From contig NZ_BMMV01000002.1 of NCBI RefSeq assembly GCF_014646115.1, positions 1 through 64,000 of the forward strand: a DNA stretch of 64,000 nucleotides, in the 5' to 3' direction. The notes under the pieces are model-generated. The model searched no databases. It saw only the letters and a list, made by a program, of their open reading frames with translations, and had not been told where the DNA came from. Made by a program: the position numbers and the translations under genes. Shown here piece by piece: positions 35,686 through 44,846 of this stretch. Numbering within the stretch: the first letter of the stretch is position 1; each line of letters starts with the position of its first letter. Source of the stretch: Streptomyces camponoticapitis (GTDB taxonomy: Bacteria > Actinomycetota > Actinomycetes > Streptomycetales > Streptomycetaceae).

Positions 35686-36858
35686 TCAACGCTCCGGTGC
35701 GGCCTCCGGACGGGCGTACGTACGCCCCTTCCAGGCCGCACCGCGGCCCCGGTAGTGCCGCACGGCCGAATCGACCGTCATCAGGAGGTAGAGCAGGGCG
35801 GTGAAGGGCAGCAGGGGAGCCAGCCAGAGCGACTGCCGGTAGTAACGCAGCACCGGCAGGTAGGTGCCGGCCATCACCGCCCACGCCCCGCCGCCCAGCA
35901 GCCCGGCCGGTGTGTCACCGCCCGACAGGCCCGCGTACACCCCCACGGGCGGCGCGAGATAGACGACCGCGAGCCCGGCCACCGTGCCGACCAGCAGGAC
36001 AGGGCTGTGCAGGAGTTGGGCGTACGCGCTGCGCGCCACCATCCGCCACAGGTCGGTCAGCCGCGGATACGGGCGCACGCTGTCCACCCGCTCCGCGAGA
36101 CCGAGCCAGATCCGGCCCCCGGCCTTCCGCACCGTGCGGGCCAGCGACACGTCGTCGATCACGGCCTGCCGGATGGAGTCGGGGATCCGCGCCCGTACGG
36201 CCATCTCCGTGCGCAGCAGTACACAGCCGCCGGCCGCCGCCGAGGTCCGGGCGCCCGGCTTGTTGACCCGGCGGAACGGATAGAGCTGGGCGAAGAAGTA
36301 GACGAAGGCGGGCACGATCAGCCGCTCCCACGCGCTCGCCACCCGGAGCCGGGCCATCTGGGAGACCAGGTCGAGACCGTTCGTCCGCGCGGCGGCCACC
36401 AGTTCACGCAGACTGTCCGGCTCATGCGCGATGTCGGCATCCGTAAGAAGGAGGAAGTCGGGTTCACCCGCCCGAGCCTGTTCGATGCCGTGACGCAGCG
36501 CCCACAGCTTGCCCGTCCAGCCGGGCGCCGGCTCGGGCGGGGAGATCACCGTCAGCGGCAGCCCGCCGAGTCGGCCGGCCAACTCCCGGGCCAGGGCGCC
36601 CGTACCGTCGGTGCTGGAATCGTCGACGAGGAAGATCTCCGCCCGCCCCGGATAGTCCTGGGCCAACAGCGACGGCAGGCTCACCGGCAGCATCTCCGCC
36701 TCGTCACGCGCGGGCACGACCACGGCGACGGAGGGCCACGCGGGAGGGGCCTCACGCGGCGGCAGCCGCTGATCCGTGCGCCAGAAGAATCCCTGACCCA
36801 GCAGCAGAAAGCCCCACGCGGCGAGAGAGGCCGCGGCGATCCAGGCGATGGCACTCAT
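35686..36858 (-). CDS. Membrane-bound family 2 glycosyltransferase (HpnB-like)
   Basis: A 390-residue glycosyltransferase. An N-terminal anchor (about residues 1-22) is followed by a GT-A domain with VAVVVPARDEAEMLP, the metal-binding DDSSTDGT and a later DAD-type motif in LLTDADIAHE, then three or four C-terminal transmembrane helices. The layout matches HpnB, associated with hopanoid clusters, and related glycosyltransferases; no hopanoid genes lie here. It may transfer sugars to lipid carriers at the membrane. ATG 36858 is used although an upstream in-frame ATG exists at 36879. Confidence 0.78.
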   Translation of the reverse strand: MSAIAWIAAASLAAWGFLLLGQGFFWRTDQRLPPREAPPAWPSVAVVVPARDEAEMLPVSLPSLLAQDYPGRAEIFLVDDSSTDGTGALARELAGRLGGLPLTVISPPEPAPGWTGKLWALRHGIEQARAGEPDFLLLTDADIAHEPDSLRELVAAARTNGLDLVSQMARLRVASAWERLIVPAFVYFFAQLYPFRRVNKPGARTSAAAGGCVLLRTEMAVRARIPDSIRQAVIDDVSLARTVRKAGGRIWLGLAERVDSVRPYPRLTDLWRMVARSAYAQLLHSPVLLVGTVAGLAVVYLAPPVGVYAGLSGGDTPAGLLGGGAWAVMAGTYLPVLRYYRQSLWLAPLLPFTALLYLLMTVDSAVRHYRGRGAAWKGRTYARPEAAPER

Positions 36859-36916
36859 TCGCCGCAGTCTGCCCCACATCGGCGGGACCGCAAGGGCGGT
36901 CGTCTATGGTGACCGG

Positions 36917-37711
36917 GTGAAGATCGCGCTGATGGACTCCGGTCTCGGGCTGCTCGCCGCGGCCGCCGCACTGCGCCGGCTCCGGCCGGACGCCGGTCTC
37001 GTGCTCTCCTCGGACCCCGCCGGCATGCCGTGGGGACCGCGTACACCGGAGGACGTCGTCGGGCGCGCGCTCGCCGTCGCCCGCGCCGCCGCCGCGCACC
37101 GCCCCGACGCGCTGATCGTCGCCTGCAACACCGCGTCGGTGCACGCCCTGCCCGCGCTGCGCGCCGCCCTGGAGCCCGGACTTCCCGTCATCGGCACCGT
37201 CCCCGCGATCAAGCCGGCGGCGGCCGGTGGCGGGCCCGTCGCGATCTGGGCCACCCCCGCCACCACGGGCAGCCCCTACCAGCGTGACCTCATCCGTACC
37301 TTCGCCGCCTCGGTCGACGTCACCGAGGTGCCGTGCCCGGGGCTCGCGGACGCGGTGGAGCACGCGGACGAGGCGGGCATCGAGCGCGCCGTCGGGGCCG
37401 CGTCCGACCGCACACCTCGTGAGGTGAGGACCGTCGTCCTGGGCTGCACCCATTACGAACTCGTCGGTGAGCGCATCCGCGCGGCGCTGCTGCGGCGCGG
37501 CCTGCCGGAGGTGAGGCTGTACGGCTCGGCCGACGCGGTCGCCGCGCAGGCGCTGCGCCGCCTCGGAGAGACCGCGGCGTCGTCGGCCACGGCCGCCGCC
37601 GAGCCCGGCGAGCTGACCGTCCTGCTGAGCGGGCGGCGCGCCTCGCTGCCGGACCCGGCCCTGACCTACGCGGAGGGCCGACTGCTCGCCGCTGTCACGC
37701 GCGTGCACTAA
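36917..37711 (+). CDS. Aspartate/glutamate racemase family protein (MurI-like)
   Basis: A 264-residue member of the Asp/Glu racemase family. The MurI pattern is visible: MDSGLGLL near residues 5-12, the first catalytic cysteine in VACNTAS (near residue 74) and the second in GCTHYEL (near 177). It probably interconverts L- and D-glutamate for peptidoglycan, though this looks like the second, divergent type found beside a primary MurI in Streptomyces. GTG 36917 gives the family N terminus MKIALMDSG. It diverges from the glycosyltransferase. Confidence 0.82.
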   Translation: MKIALMDSGLGLLAAAAALRRLRPDAGLVLSSDPAGMPWGPRTPEDVVGRALAVARAAAAHRPDALIVACNTASVHALPALRAALEPGLPVIGTVPAIKPAAAGGGPVAIWATPATTGSPYQRDLIRTFAASVDVTEVPCPGLADAVEHADEAGIERAVGAASDRTPREVRTVVLGCTHYELVGERIRAALLRRGLPEVRLYGSADAVAAQALRRLGETAASSATAAAEPGELTVLLSGRRASLPDPALTYAEGRLLAAVTRVH

Positions 37712-37904
37712 TACCGGGGCGGCGTCCGGATCCCGGGACGGACCGTCCTCGGGGCCACTGTGCGGATCGTCACAGCGGGACGGCGGCGCGGCTTCAGTGC
37801 CCGGTCGTGGCCCGGGCGACGGGCGCCTCCGACCCCGTCGGGGGCATCACTTCGGTGCCCGCCGCAGCGGTGCCCGTCCGGCGGATCGTGAGTACGCTGC
37901 AACC

Positions 37905-38525
37905 ATGACGGAGCACCCCCGGCGAGGGGGGCCTGGCTCAGTGCCCCTCCCCGAAATCTGGACCGGCCGAGCGCGCAACCGCATTCAGTGGCTGTTCGCC
38001 GCGGTGGGCGTCGCCTGTCTTGTCCTCGGCATCGTGCTGGCGGTCCAGTCCTCCTGGGAGAACGGTGTCGTCGCCCTGGCCGCCTCGGTGGTCGGCTGTG
38101 TGGCCGCCGGTCTGCTGATCCTCTTCGGCACGCTCGCCTTCGTGCACGTGGCGGTCAAGGTCGATCACGAGCACCTTGAGGTGCGCTGCGGTCACGCCGG
38201 GCTGCCGCGCCGCCGTATCCCGCTCGCCCATGTCACCGGCGCCGACTTCGAACCCAGCGTCACCCCACGCCAGTGGGGCGGCTGGGGCTACCGCTGGCGA
38301 CCGGAGCGGGGCACGGCCGTGGTCGTACGGCGCGGCGAAGGTCTCGTGCTGAGCCTGGGCGACGGCAGGACGTTCACGGTGACCGTCGACAACGCGGAGG
38401 CCGCCGTCCGCGTCATCCGCGACAGACTCCGCACCGCCGCCACAGGGAAGGTGACCCTTCGCAAGTCGCACCTCGGCCCCGGGAGGGGCGGCGGAGCGGC
38501 TGTCGGCGAGTCGGCGGAGTCCTGA
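37905..38525 (+). CDS. Membrane protein of unknown function
   Basis: A 206-residue protein with two close transmembrane helices (about residues 28-47 and 54-78) and a C-terminal domain of about 125 residues rich in beta strands (LEVRCGHAGLPRRRIPLAHV, TAVVVRRGEGLVLSL, RTFTVTVDNAEAAVRVI). The pattern resembles bacterial PH-like domains behind two helices. The function is unknown. ATG 37905 is used; the preceding 190 bases hold no other gene. Confidence 0.7.
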   Translation: MTEHPRRGGPGSVPLPEIWTGRARNRIQWLFAAVGVACLVLGIVLAVQSSWENGVVALAASVVGCVAAGLLILFGTLAFVHVAVKVDHEHLEVRCGHAGLPRRRIPLAHVTGADFEPSVTPRQWGGWGYRWRPERGTAVVVRRGEGLVLSLGDGRTFTVTVDNAEAAVRVIRDRLRTAATGKVTLRKSHLGPGRGGGAAVGESAES

Positions 38526-38590
38526 CCCGAGGGCACGGTTGCCGGTTCGCCGCAGGCGCCGGTCCGTTCCCGGGCGCCGGCCGGCGGGCA

Positions 38591-39637
38591 TCAGACGACC
38601 GGTTCTCCTTCGGGTATCGCCCCGTCGGGAGACCGCGCCGTCGCCAGGCCCGCGAGGAGCCCCGCGCCCGCCGTCACCGGAGTGAAACTCAGCGCGTTGC
38701 CCACGGTCGCCACAGCGGCCAGCGCCGTCAGCGCGGCCCCGGCGGTCAGTACGACGGGAGTGGCGCGCGGCGAGCGCCACAGGGCGTACAGAAGCCATCC
38801 GAAGGCCGCCCCCAGCAGCAGAACTCCCGCGACACCCTGCTCCGCCGCCAGTTGGAACAGCGCGGAGTGCGGCTTGCCGTCCGAGTTCAACGACTCCAGC
38901 GCGGTCGGACTCAGCTCGCCGAACCGGTCGGGCCCCGCGCCCAGCAGCGGATTGGCCCGTACGAGATCCACCGCGTCCTCCCACAGAAGAACCCGGTGCG
39001 CCGTGAGCTGTCCCTCCAGCGACGCCGCCAGCCCTTCGGGCAGCGCCTGTACCGCCACCGCCCACGAGACGCCGACCATCAGACACGTCGCGCCCGCGAA
39101 ACCCGCCAGCCCCAGCAAACGGTGGCGCATCCTCGCCGCGGCGAGTGAGCAGAGCAGCACCCCGACGGCCGCCGCCATCCCCGCCACGGAACCGAGCACG
39201 GGACCACTGAGGGCGGCCACCCCCGCCGAGACGAGCAGAGCGTTCCGCCGTCTCACCGTCCCCGCCGCGGCTGCCGCGCAGCAGGCGGCTCCCACGGCCA
39301 GGACCAGCAGCGCGGCGACGGCGCCCGTGTCACCGGGCGGCGCCGCGCTCTCCGCTGTCTCGCCCGGTACGTCGTGACGGGCGGCGACCGCCAGGACGTA
39401 CGCCGCGACGGCGAGCGTGCCGGCCGTGGCGACCGGCGCCAGGGACCCCGAGATCCGCCCGCACGTATAACCGGCGGCGACCGCGAGCACGGCCAGCAGC
39501 ACACCCTCGGGTCTGCCCTCCCGGCCGGCCGAGCTGACCAGGGCCCACACCGCACAGCCGACGAACACCACGGTGCCGACGATGTCGGAGGTGCCGCTGT
39601 GCTCGCGCGCGACGGACCGGCTTGCCGGTACAGCCAT
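38591..39637 (-). CDS. O-antigen ligase (Wzy_C)-like membrane protein
   Basis: A 348-residue membrane protein with about nine to ten hydrophobic helices. The periplasmic loop carries LTAHRVLLWEDAVDLVRANPLLGAG-like sequence, then a PHSALFQLAAEQG motif, both typical of O-antigen ligase/polymerase proteins. In Gram-positive bacteria such proteins may polymerise or attach wall glycans. It is close to a glycosyltransferase, a racemase and Lnt, which suits an envelope role. It is shorter than many family members at its N terminus. Confidence 0.72.
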   Translation of the reverse strand: MAVPASRSVAREHSGTSDIVGTVVFVGCAVWALVSSAGREGRPEGVLLAVLAVAAGYTCGRISGSLAPVATAGTLAVAAYVLAVAARHDVPGETAESAAPPGDTGAVAALLVLAVGAACCAAAAAGTVRRRNALLVSAGVAALSGPVLGSVAGMAAAVGVLLCSLAAARMRHRLLGLAGFAGATCLMVGVSWAVAVQALPEGLAASLEGQLTAHRVLLWEDAVDLVRANPLLGAGPDRFGELSPTALESLNSDGKPHSALFQLAAEQGVAGVLLLGAAFGWLLYALWRSPRATPVVLTAGAALTALAAVATVGNALSFTPVTAGAGLLAGLATARSPDGAIPEGEPVV

Positions 39638-39854
39638 CCCGTGGACCCCCCGACCCGATCACGCCCTGGTGCCGGATCGGCCGGGGCACCGTACAGCCAC
39701 CCCAGGGCTGCGCACACGGTAATCGCAAGGGAGGGGGCATGTGGAGATCTCGCACGGAAACATTGCGCTATGAAGTGAAGTGCCGTTCCCGGCGGAGCCC
39801 CTGCCCACAGGGCGGACTGCCGCCCTCCGGAGCCGCCACCGTAGACTCCGCCGG

Positions 39855-41546
39855 GTGAGCACCACCATCACCCCCGTCGAACCCGCCGAGCCCGTCCCCG
39901 CGCCCGGCGGCAGGCGGTGGCCGCGCCGGTTCGCACGGCCCGGCGCCGCGGTGCTGTCCGGGCTGCTGCTCTTCGCGAGCTTCCCGCCCCGGCCGCTGTG
40001 GTGGCTGGCGCTGCCAGGATTCGCCCTGCTCGGCTGGACGCTGCGGGACCGCCGTCCACGTGCCGGGTTCGGACTCGGCTTCCTCGCCGGTCTCGGATTC
40101 CTGCTGCCGCTCCTGAAGTGGACGGGCGAAGAGGTGGGCCCGCTGCCTTGGGTCGCGCTGGCCGCGGTGTCCGCGCTGTTCATCGGCGTCGTCGGTGTGG
40201 GGATCGCCGCCGTGTCGCGGCTGCCCGCGTGGCCGGTCCTGGCCGCCTCCGTATGGATCCTCGGGGAGGCCGCGCGCGCACGCGTGCCGTTCGGCGGCTT
40301 CCCCTGGGGCAAGATCGCCTTCGGTCAGGCGGACGGTGTGTTCCTGCCCCTCGCGGCGGTCGGCGGCACCCCGGTGCTGGGCTTCGCCGTGGTGCTGTGC
40401 GGCTTCGGTCTGTACGAGGTGGTGCGGCAGGTTCTGGCGCACCGCGCCGGTCGTGGTGACGACACCCATGACACCGAAGACACCGAAGACACGGAGCGCG
40501 ACGGCGGCGGCGGTCGCACCGACGGCGCGGCGCGGCCGGTTCGGCGGACCGCCGTCGCTGTCGCCGTGCTGTCCGTACTGGTCCCCGTCGCCGGCGCCCT
40601 CGCCGCGCTGCCCCTCGTGGACGACTCGGCCGAGGACGGCACCGCGACCGTCGCCGCCATCCAGGGCAACGTGCCGCGGCTGGGCCTCGACTTCAACGCG
40701 CAGCGCAGGGCGGTGCTCGACAACCACGCCGAACGCACGGAGCAGTTGGCCGCCGACGTGAAGGCCGGCAAGGAGCCGCGGCCGGACTTCGTCCTGTGGC
40801 CCGAGAACTCCTCGGACCTCGACCCCTTCCGCAACGGCGACGCGCGCCTTGTCATCGACGACGCGGTCAAGGCGATCGGTGTGCCGACGGTCGTCGGCTC
40901 GGTGCTCTCGCCCGACACCGGCAAGCTGCGCAACTCCCTGATCGAGTGGGAGCCCGGGAAGGGGCCCGTCGCGACGTACGACAAGCGTCATGTCCAGCCG
41001 TTCGGCGAGTACATCCCGATGCGTTCCTTCGTACGGATCTTCAGCTCCGACGCCGACCGGGTGCGACGCGACTTCGGACCCGGGGACAAGGTGGGTGTGT
41101 TCGACCTGGCCGGGACGAAGGTCGGTCTGGCCACCTGCTACGAGGCGGCCTTCGACTGGGCGGTCCGCGACACCGTCACCCACGGGGCGCAGATGATCAC
41201 CGTGCCGAGCAACAACGCCACCTTCGGGCGCAGCGAGATGACCTACCAGCAGCTGGCCATGTCCCGTGTGCGGGCCGTCGAGCACAGCCGGGCCGTCGTC
41301 GTTCCCGTCACCAGCGGCGTCAGCGCGATGATCATGCCGGACGGCGAAGTCGTCGACGAGACGAAGATGTTCACCCCGGACGCGCTCGTACGTGAGATGC
41401 CGCTGCGCTCCTCGCGGACGCCCGCCACCCGGATGGGCACCCTGCCCGAGGCGCTGCTGGCCGCGATCGCCGTCGGCGGTCTCGGCTGGGCGGGCACTCG
41501 GGCCGTACGCGCCCGCCGGCGCCCGGCCGCCGACGACGCCGGCTGA
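39855..41546 (+). CDS. lnt: Apolipoprotein N-acyltransferase
   Basis: A 563-residue membrane acyltransferase that N-acylates the cysteine of diacylated lipoproteins. Six or more N-terminal helices are followed by a nitrilase-type domain with the catalytic triad E317 (WPENSSDLD), K377 (TYDKRHVQPFGEY) and C428 (TCYEAAFDW), and then a final helix. An unusual Asp/Glu/Thr-rich insert (DDTHDTEDTEDTER) lies near residues 206-219, between helices. GTG 39855 is used; an upstream GTG at 39780 is possible. A likely lipoprotein client, the sugar-binding protein at 56753, is in the same window. Confidence 0.85.
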   Translation: MSTTITPVEPAEPVPAPGGRRWPRRFARPGAAVLSGLLLFASFPPRPLWWLALPGFALLGWTLRDRRPRAGFGLGFLAGLGFLLPLLKWTGEEVGPLPWVALAAVSALFIGVVGVGIAAVSRLPAWPVLAASVWILGEAARARVPFGGFPWGKIAFGQADGVFLPLAAVGGTPVLGFAVVLCGFGLYEVVRQVLAHRAGRGDDTHDTEDTEDTERDGGGGRTDGAARPVRRTAVAVAVLSVLVPVAGALAALPLVDDSAEDGTATVAAIQGNVPRLGLDFNAQRRAVLDNHAERTEQLAADVKAGKEPRPDFVLWPENSSDLDPFRNGDARLVIDDAVKAIGVPTVVGSVLSPDTGKLRNSLIEWEPGKGPVATYDKRHVQPFGEYIPMRSFVRIFSSDADRVRRDFGPGDKVGVFDLAGTKVGLATCYEAAFDWAVRDTVTHGAQMITVPSNNATFGRSEMTYQQLAMSRVRAVEHSRAVVVPVTSGVSAMIMPDGEVVDETKMFTPDALVREMPLRSSRTPATRMGTLPEALLAAIAVGGLGWAGTRAVRARRRPAADDAG

Positions 41547-41616
41547 GGCGGGACGGGGGCACGCGGACCCGGGGACCGCCACCGGGGGTTCCTTGGCGTC
41601 CGCATAGGGTCGCGGC

Positions 41617-42099
41617 ATGGGAACGCCAGACTTCATCCGAGAGATCCGCGCCACCGCCGGGCACCAGCTGCTGCTCCTGCCGGGAGTGAGCGCGATCGTC
41701 TTCGACGACGACGGGCGGGTGCTGCTGGGCAGGCGCGCCGACACGGGCAACTGGTCGATCATCGGCGGGATCCCGGAGCCGGGGGAGCAGCCCGCGGTGA
41801 CGGCGGAGCGCGAGGTGTACGAGGAGACCGCCGTGCGCTGCACGGCCGAGCGCGTCGTCCTCGTCCAGGCACTGCCGGAGCCCATCACGTACCCCAACGG
41901 GGATCAGTGCCAGTACATGGACATCACGATGCGCTGCCGCGCGACGGGCGGGGAGGCCAGGGTCAACGACGACGAGTCGGTGGAGGTGGCGTAGTTCCCC
42001 GTGGACGCGCTGCCGGAACTGCGGGAGTTCGCCAAGTTCCGCATCAAGCAAGCACTCGCCGACGAGCCGACCTGGTTCGAGCCGGGCACGGGAGCCTGA
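41617..42099 (+). pseudogene. Nudix hydrolase interrupted by an amber codon
   Basis: A Nudix gene of about 160 codons with a TAG at 41992-41994. The Nudix box is intact in GGIPEPGEQ through REVYEETAV. Up to the stop the protein is 125 residues. After it the same frame continues for 34 codons (FPVDALPELREF ... GTGA) to TGA 42097-42099. In relatives this position is normally Trp followed by FPVDALP, so TGG to TAG looks like a recent nonsense change. The truncated product may still fold, because the lost part is a C-terminal helix; readthrough or a sequence error are alternatives. Confidence 0.75.
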
Positions 42100-42128
42100 C
42101 GAGAGCCGGCGCCGGGCGGCCGCCGGGA

Positions 42129-43142
42129 CTACTGCAGGGCGTGGACCGCCGCCGCGAAGACCGAGGGGAGGCGGGCCGCCGTGGGCACGATCAGGCGGGC
42201 CGCGCCCGGTCTGCGGGTGGCGCACAACAGACCCTCCGTAAGGAGGCGGTGCCGTCTCGTCAGCTTCGACCAGGCCGCGGGGTACGTCCCCGGCCGGTCC
42301 TCCGCCAGCGCGCGCACCGCCGCCCCCGCCGTGGAGAGGGCCAGGGCGACTCCCTCCCCGGTCAGCGCGTCCACGTAGCCGGCGGCATCGCCCACCAGCA
42401 GCACCCGGCCGGCCAGCGGACTGCTCACCCGCTGCCGCAGCGGACCCGCGCCGCGCACACCGCTCGCCGGCCGCTCCCCCAGCAGCGGCGCCAAGTCCGG
42501 GAAGCGGGCGAGGTGTTCGCCGTAACCCCGCCGTTCGCGGCTCAGCACCGCCACGCCGACGAGATCGTCCCCGACCGGTGTCACATACGCCTCGCCGTGC
42601 GGCGACCAGTGGACCTCGACGAACTCGGACCACGGCGCCACCTGGAAGTGCCGCCGGAGCCCGTAGCGGGACGGGGCCCGGTCCGGCAGCTCCAGACCGA
42701 GGCCGCGGCGGATCGGCGAGTGCAGCCCGTCGGCGGCGATCAGCCACCGCGCGGTCCGGCCCCCCGCGTACACCCGGTCGGCGCTCTGCCGTACCTCCCC
42801 GACCTTGCCCCGGACCGTCTCCACCCCCAGGGCGTCCGCCCGGCGCCGTAGCGCGGCGTGGAGTTCGGTACGGCGTACACCCCGGCCCGTACCGTCCCGG
42901 AAGCGTGCCTCGGCGCCCCGTACACCGTCCCGGTAGCGGATACCGCGCAGTTCGCGCCCCGACACCTCGACGCCCATCGCGCGCAGCGCCGCCACGCCGC
43001 CGGGCATGATGCCCTCGCCGCATGCCTTGTCCACCGGGGTGGTGCGCGGCTCCACCACCACCGCCCGCAGTCCCGCCCGTGCGGCGTGGATCCCGGCGGC
43101 GAGACCGGCGGGGCCACCGCCGGCGATCAGGACGTCGATCAC
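42129..43142 (-). CDS. FAD-dependent monooxygenase/oxidoreductase of the type III PKS cluster
   Basis: A 337-residue flavoprotein with GxGxxG motif (LIAGGGPAGLAAG, residues 5-17), the KACGEGIMPGG motif typical of the geranylgeranyl-reductase/aromatic hydroxylase group and the second FAD motif VLLVGDAAGYVDALTGEG. The gene overlaps the methyltransferase stop by four bases (GTGA). Its position matches SrsC, the flavoprotein that hydroxylates alkylresorcinols in S. griseus, so it may oxidise the polyketide product. This assignment is inferred from cluster order. Confidence 0.78.
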   Translation of the reverse strand: MIDVLIAGGGPAGLAAGIHAARAGLRAVVVEPRTTPVDKACGEGIMPGGVAALRAMGVEVSGRELRGIRYRDGVRGAEARFRDGTGRGVRRTELHAALRRRADALGVETVRGKVGEVRQSADRVYAGGRTARWLIAADGLHSPIRRGLGLELPDRAPSRYGLRRHFQVAPWSEFVEVHWSPHGEAYVTPVGDDLVGVAVLSRERRGYGEHLARFPDLAPLLGERPASGVRGAGPLRQRVSSPLAGRVLLVGDAAGYVDALTGEGVALALSTAGAAVRALAEDRPGTYPAAWSKLTRRHRLLTEGLLCATRRPGAARLIVPTAARLPSVFAAAVHALQ

Positions 43143-43663
43143 GCGGGCGCACCGGCCGGTGCGGTCCCGAGCGCCGTGTTCTCGCACCGGATACGGACCG
43201 CCATCAAGACCGCGTTGAGTCCGGTGAAGACGGCGGCCGTCACCCACGCCCCGTGCACCAGCGGCAGAGCCAGCCCTTCCGCGACGACGGCGACGTAGTT
43301 CGGATGACGCAGCAGCCGGTACGGGCCGCCGGACACCAGCGGCAGGCCGGGCACGACGATCACCCGCGTGTTCCAGCGAGGCCCCAGTGTCCGGATGCAC
43401 CACCAGCGCAGCGCCTGGGCCGCGACGACGACCCCCACCATCGTCCAGCCGAACGCGGGTACGAACGCCCGCCCGGCCACGGCCGTCTCGGCGAGCGCGC
43501 CCGCCAGCAGAGCCGTGTGCAGGGCGACCATCGCCGGGTAGTGCCCGCGTCCGGTCTCCGTGCCCCCGCGCTCCAGGCTCCAGCGGGCGTTGCGCCGGGC
43601 GACGACGAGTTCGGCGACGCGCTCGCACGCGACAGCGAGAACGAGGGCCGTGTACCACCACAT
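43139..43663 (-). CDS. Isoprenylcysteine carboxyl methyltransferase family protein
   Basis: A 174-residue membrane methyltransferase with about four to five helices. The family signature is clear at GPYRLLRHPNYVAV (about residues 109-122), which binds SAM, with downstream Glu and Arg. In the S. griseus srs operon the equivalent SrsB methylates a phenolic hydroxyl of alkylresorcinols, so O-methylation of the PKS product is the best guess. It starts 12 bases after the PKS stop and overlaps the next gene. Confidence 0.82.
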   Translation of the reverse strand: MWWYTALVLAVACERVAELVVARRNARWSLERGGTETGRGHYPAMVALHTALLAGALAETAVAGRAFVPAFGWTMVGVVVAAQALRWWCIRTLGPRWNTRVIVVPGLPLVSGGPYRLLRHPNYVAVVAEGLALPLVHGAWVTAAVFTGLNAVLMAVRIRCENTALGTAPAGAPA

Positions 43664-43675
43664 GTGTTCTCCAAC

Positions 43676-44797
43676 TCACCAGCGAAGCAGGACGAGTTCA
43701 CAGCAGAAACCGGGACCCATCGCCATCATCAGGCCGGGGCTGCCCGGTTCCGGGGGACCCTCGGCGAGGGTGTCTCGCAGGATGTGCAGGACGGACGAGG
43801 ATGAGAGGTTCCCCACCTCGGCCAGGGAGCGCCAGGTGACGTCGAGCGCGCCTTCGCGCAGCTCAAGCGCCTCGGCCACGGCCTCCAGGACCTTGGGGCC
43901 GCCGGGGTGGCAGACCCACCCGGTGATGTCGGCGGGCGTCAGACCGTGCTCCGCGAGGAACGCGCGTACGTCGTCGGGGAGAAAACGGCGGACGACCTCG
44001 GGCACCGACGAATCGAGGACGACCCGGAACCCGGACCCCGTGACCGACCAGCCCATCACATGCCCGGTGTCGGGGTACATCCGGCTCCGCGTGGCGACCA
44101 CCGACGGACCGGCCACCGTCGGGCCGACCAACGAAGGACCGGTGACCGACGGACCGGTGACCGCCGGGCCCGGCGGCCCCGGCGCGGGAAAGTCCTCACC
44201 CACCGCCACGAGCGCCCCCGCGCCGTCGCCGAACAGCCCGGTCGCCACCAGATTCGCCAACGAAGCGTCGTCGCGCTGGAAGGTGAGCGAGCACAGTTCG
44301 ACCGAGAGCAGTACGGCCACCTGTTCGGGCCAGCCCCGCAGATAGTCGTGGAGCCGCGCCACGCCCGCCGCTCCGGCGGCGCAGCCGAGTCCGAACATGG
44401 GCACGCGTTTCACATCGGGTCGCAGCCCGAGCCGCCCGACAAGGCGCGCGTCCACGGAGGGAGCGGCCACGCCCGTGACCGAGGTGAAGACCAGGAGGTC
44501 CACGTCCTCGGGCCGGAGCCCCGCCGAGCCGAGCGCCCCGCGCACGGCCTCGGCGCCCAGATCACTCGCGAGTTCGATGAACACGTCGTTGGCGGCACCG
44601 AAACCGTCGATCTTGACGTAGTCCTCCAGCGGCAGGGACATGTGGCGTGTGCGCACCCGCGCGCTCTCGTGCAGCCGGTCGAGCACGTGCCGGTCGGTAC
44701 CGGCCGGCAGACACGTGCTCGCCACCATGTCGGTGATTTCGGACTGCGGATGGCGGTACGGAGCGAGGACGCCGTGCACGGCGGCGATTCGGGTCAT
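43676..44797 (-). CDS. srsA: Type III polyketide synthase (alkylresorcinol-synthase-like)
   Basis: A 373-residue chalcone-synthase-fold PKS. The catalytic triad is present: C139 in MFGLGCAAGAAG, H297 in WVCHPGG and N330 in VGNLSSSS. It would condense a fatty acyl starter with malonyl or methylmalonyl-CoA to make alkylresorcinols, alkylpyrones or similar lipids. A repetitive insert at about residues 206-234 (VTGPSVTGPSLVGPTVAGPS), encoded by 15-bp repeats near 44098-44170, is unusual for the family and probably lies in a surface loop. It is the first gene of a three-gene operon and diverges from a UbiA gene 49 bases away. Confidence 0.86.
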   Translation of the reverse strand: MTRIAAVHGVLAPYRHPQSEITDMVASTCLPAGTDRHVLDRLHESARVRTRHMSLPLEDYVKIDGFGAANDVFIELASDLGAEAVRGALGSAGLRPEDVDLLVFTSVTGVAAPSVDARLVGRLGLRPDVKRVPMFGLGCAAGAAGVARLHDYLRGWPEQVAVLLSVELCSLTFQRDDASLANLVATGLFGDGAGALVAVGEDFPAPGPPGPAVTGPSVTGPSLVGPTVAGPSVVATRSRMYPDTGHVMGWSVTGSGFRVVLDSSVPEVVRRFLPDDVRAFLAEHGLTPADITGWVCHPGGPKVLEAVAEALELREGALDVTWRSLAEVGNLSSSSVLHILRDTLAEGPPEPGSPGLMMAMGPGFCCELVLLRW

Positions 44798-44846
44798 CGA
44801 TTCCAGCCTGGGGATGTCATAACCGTCCCAACAGCCGAAGGAAGGG

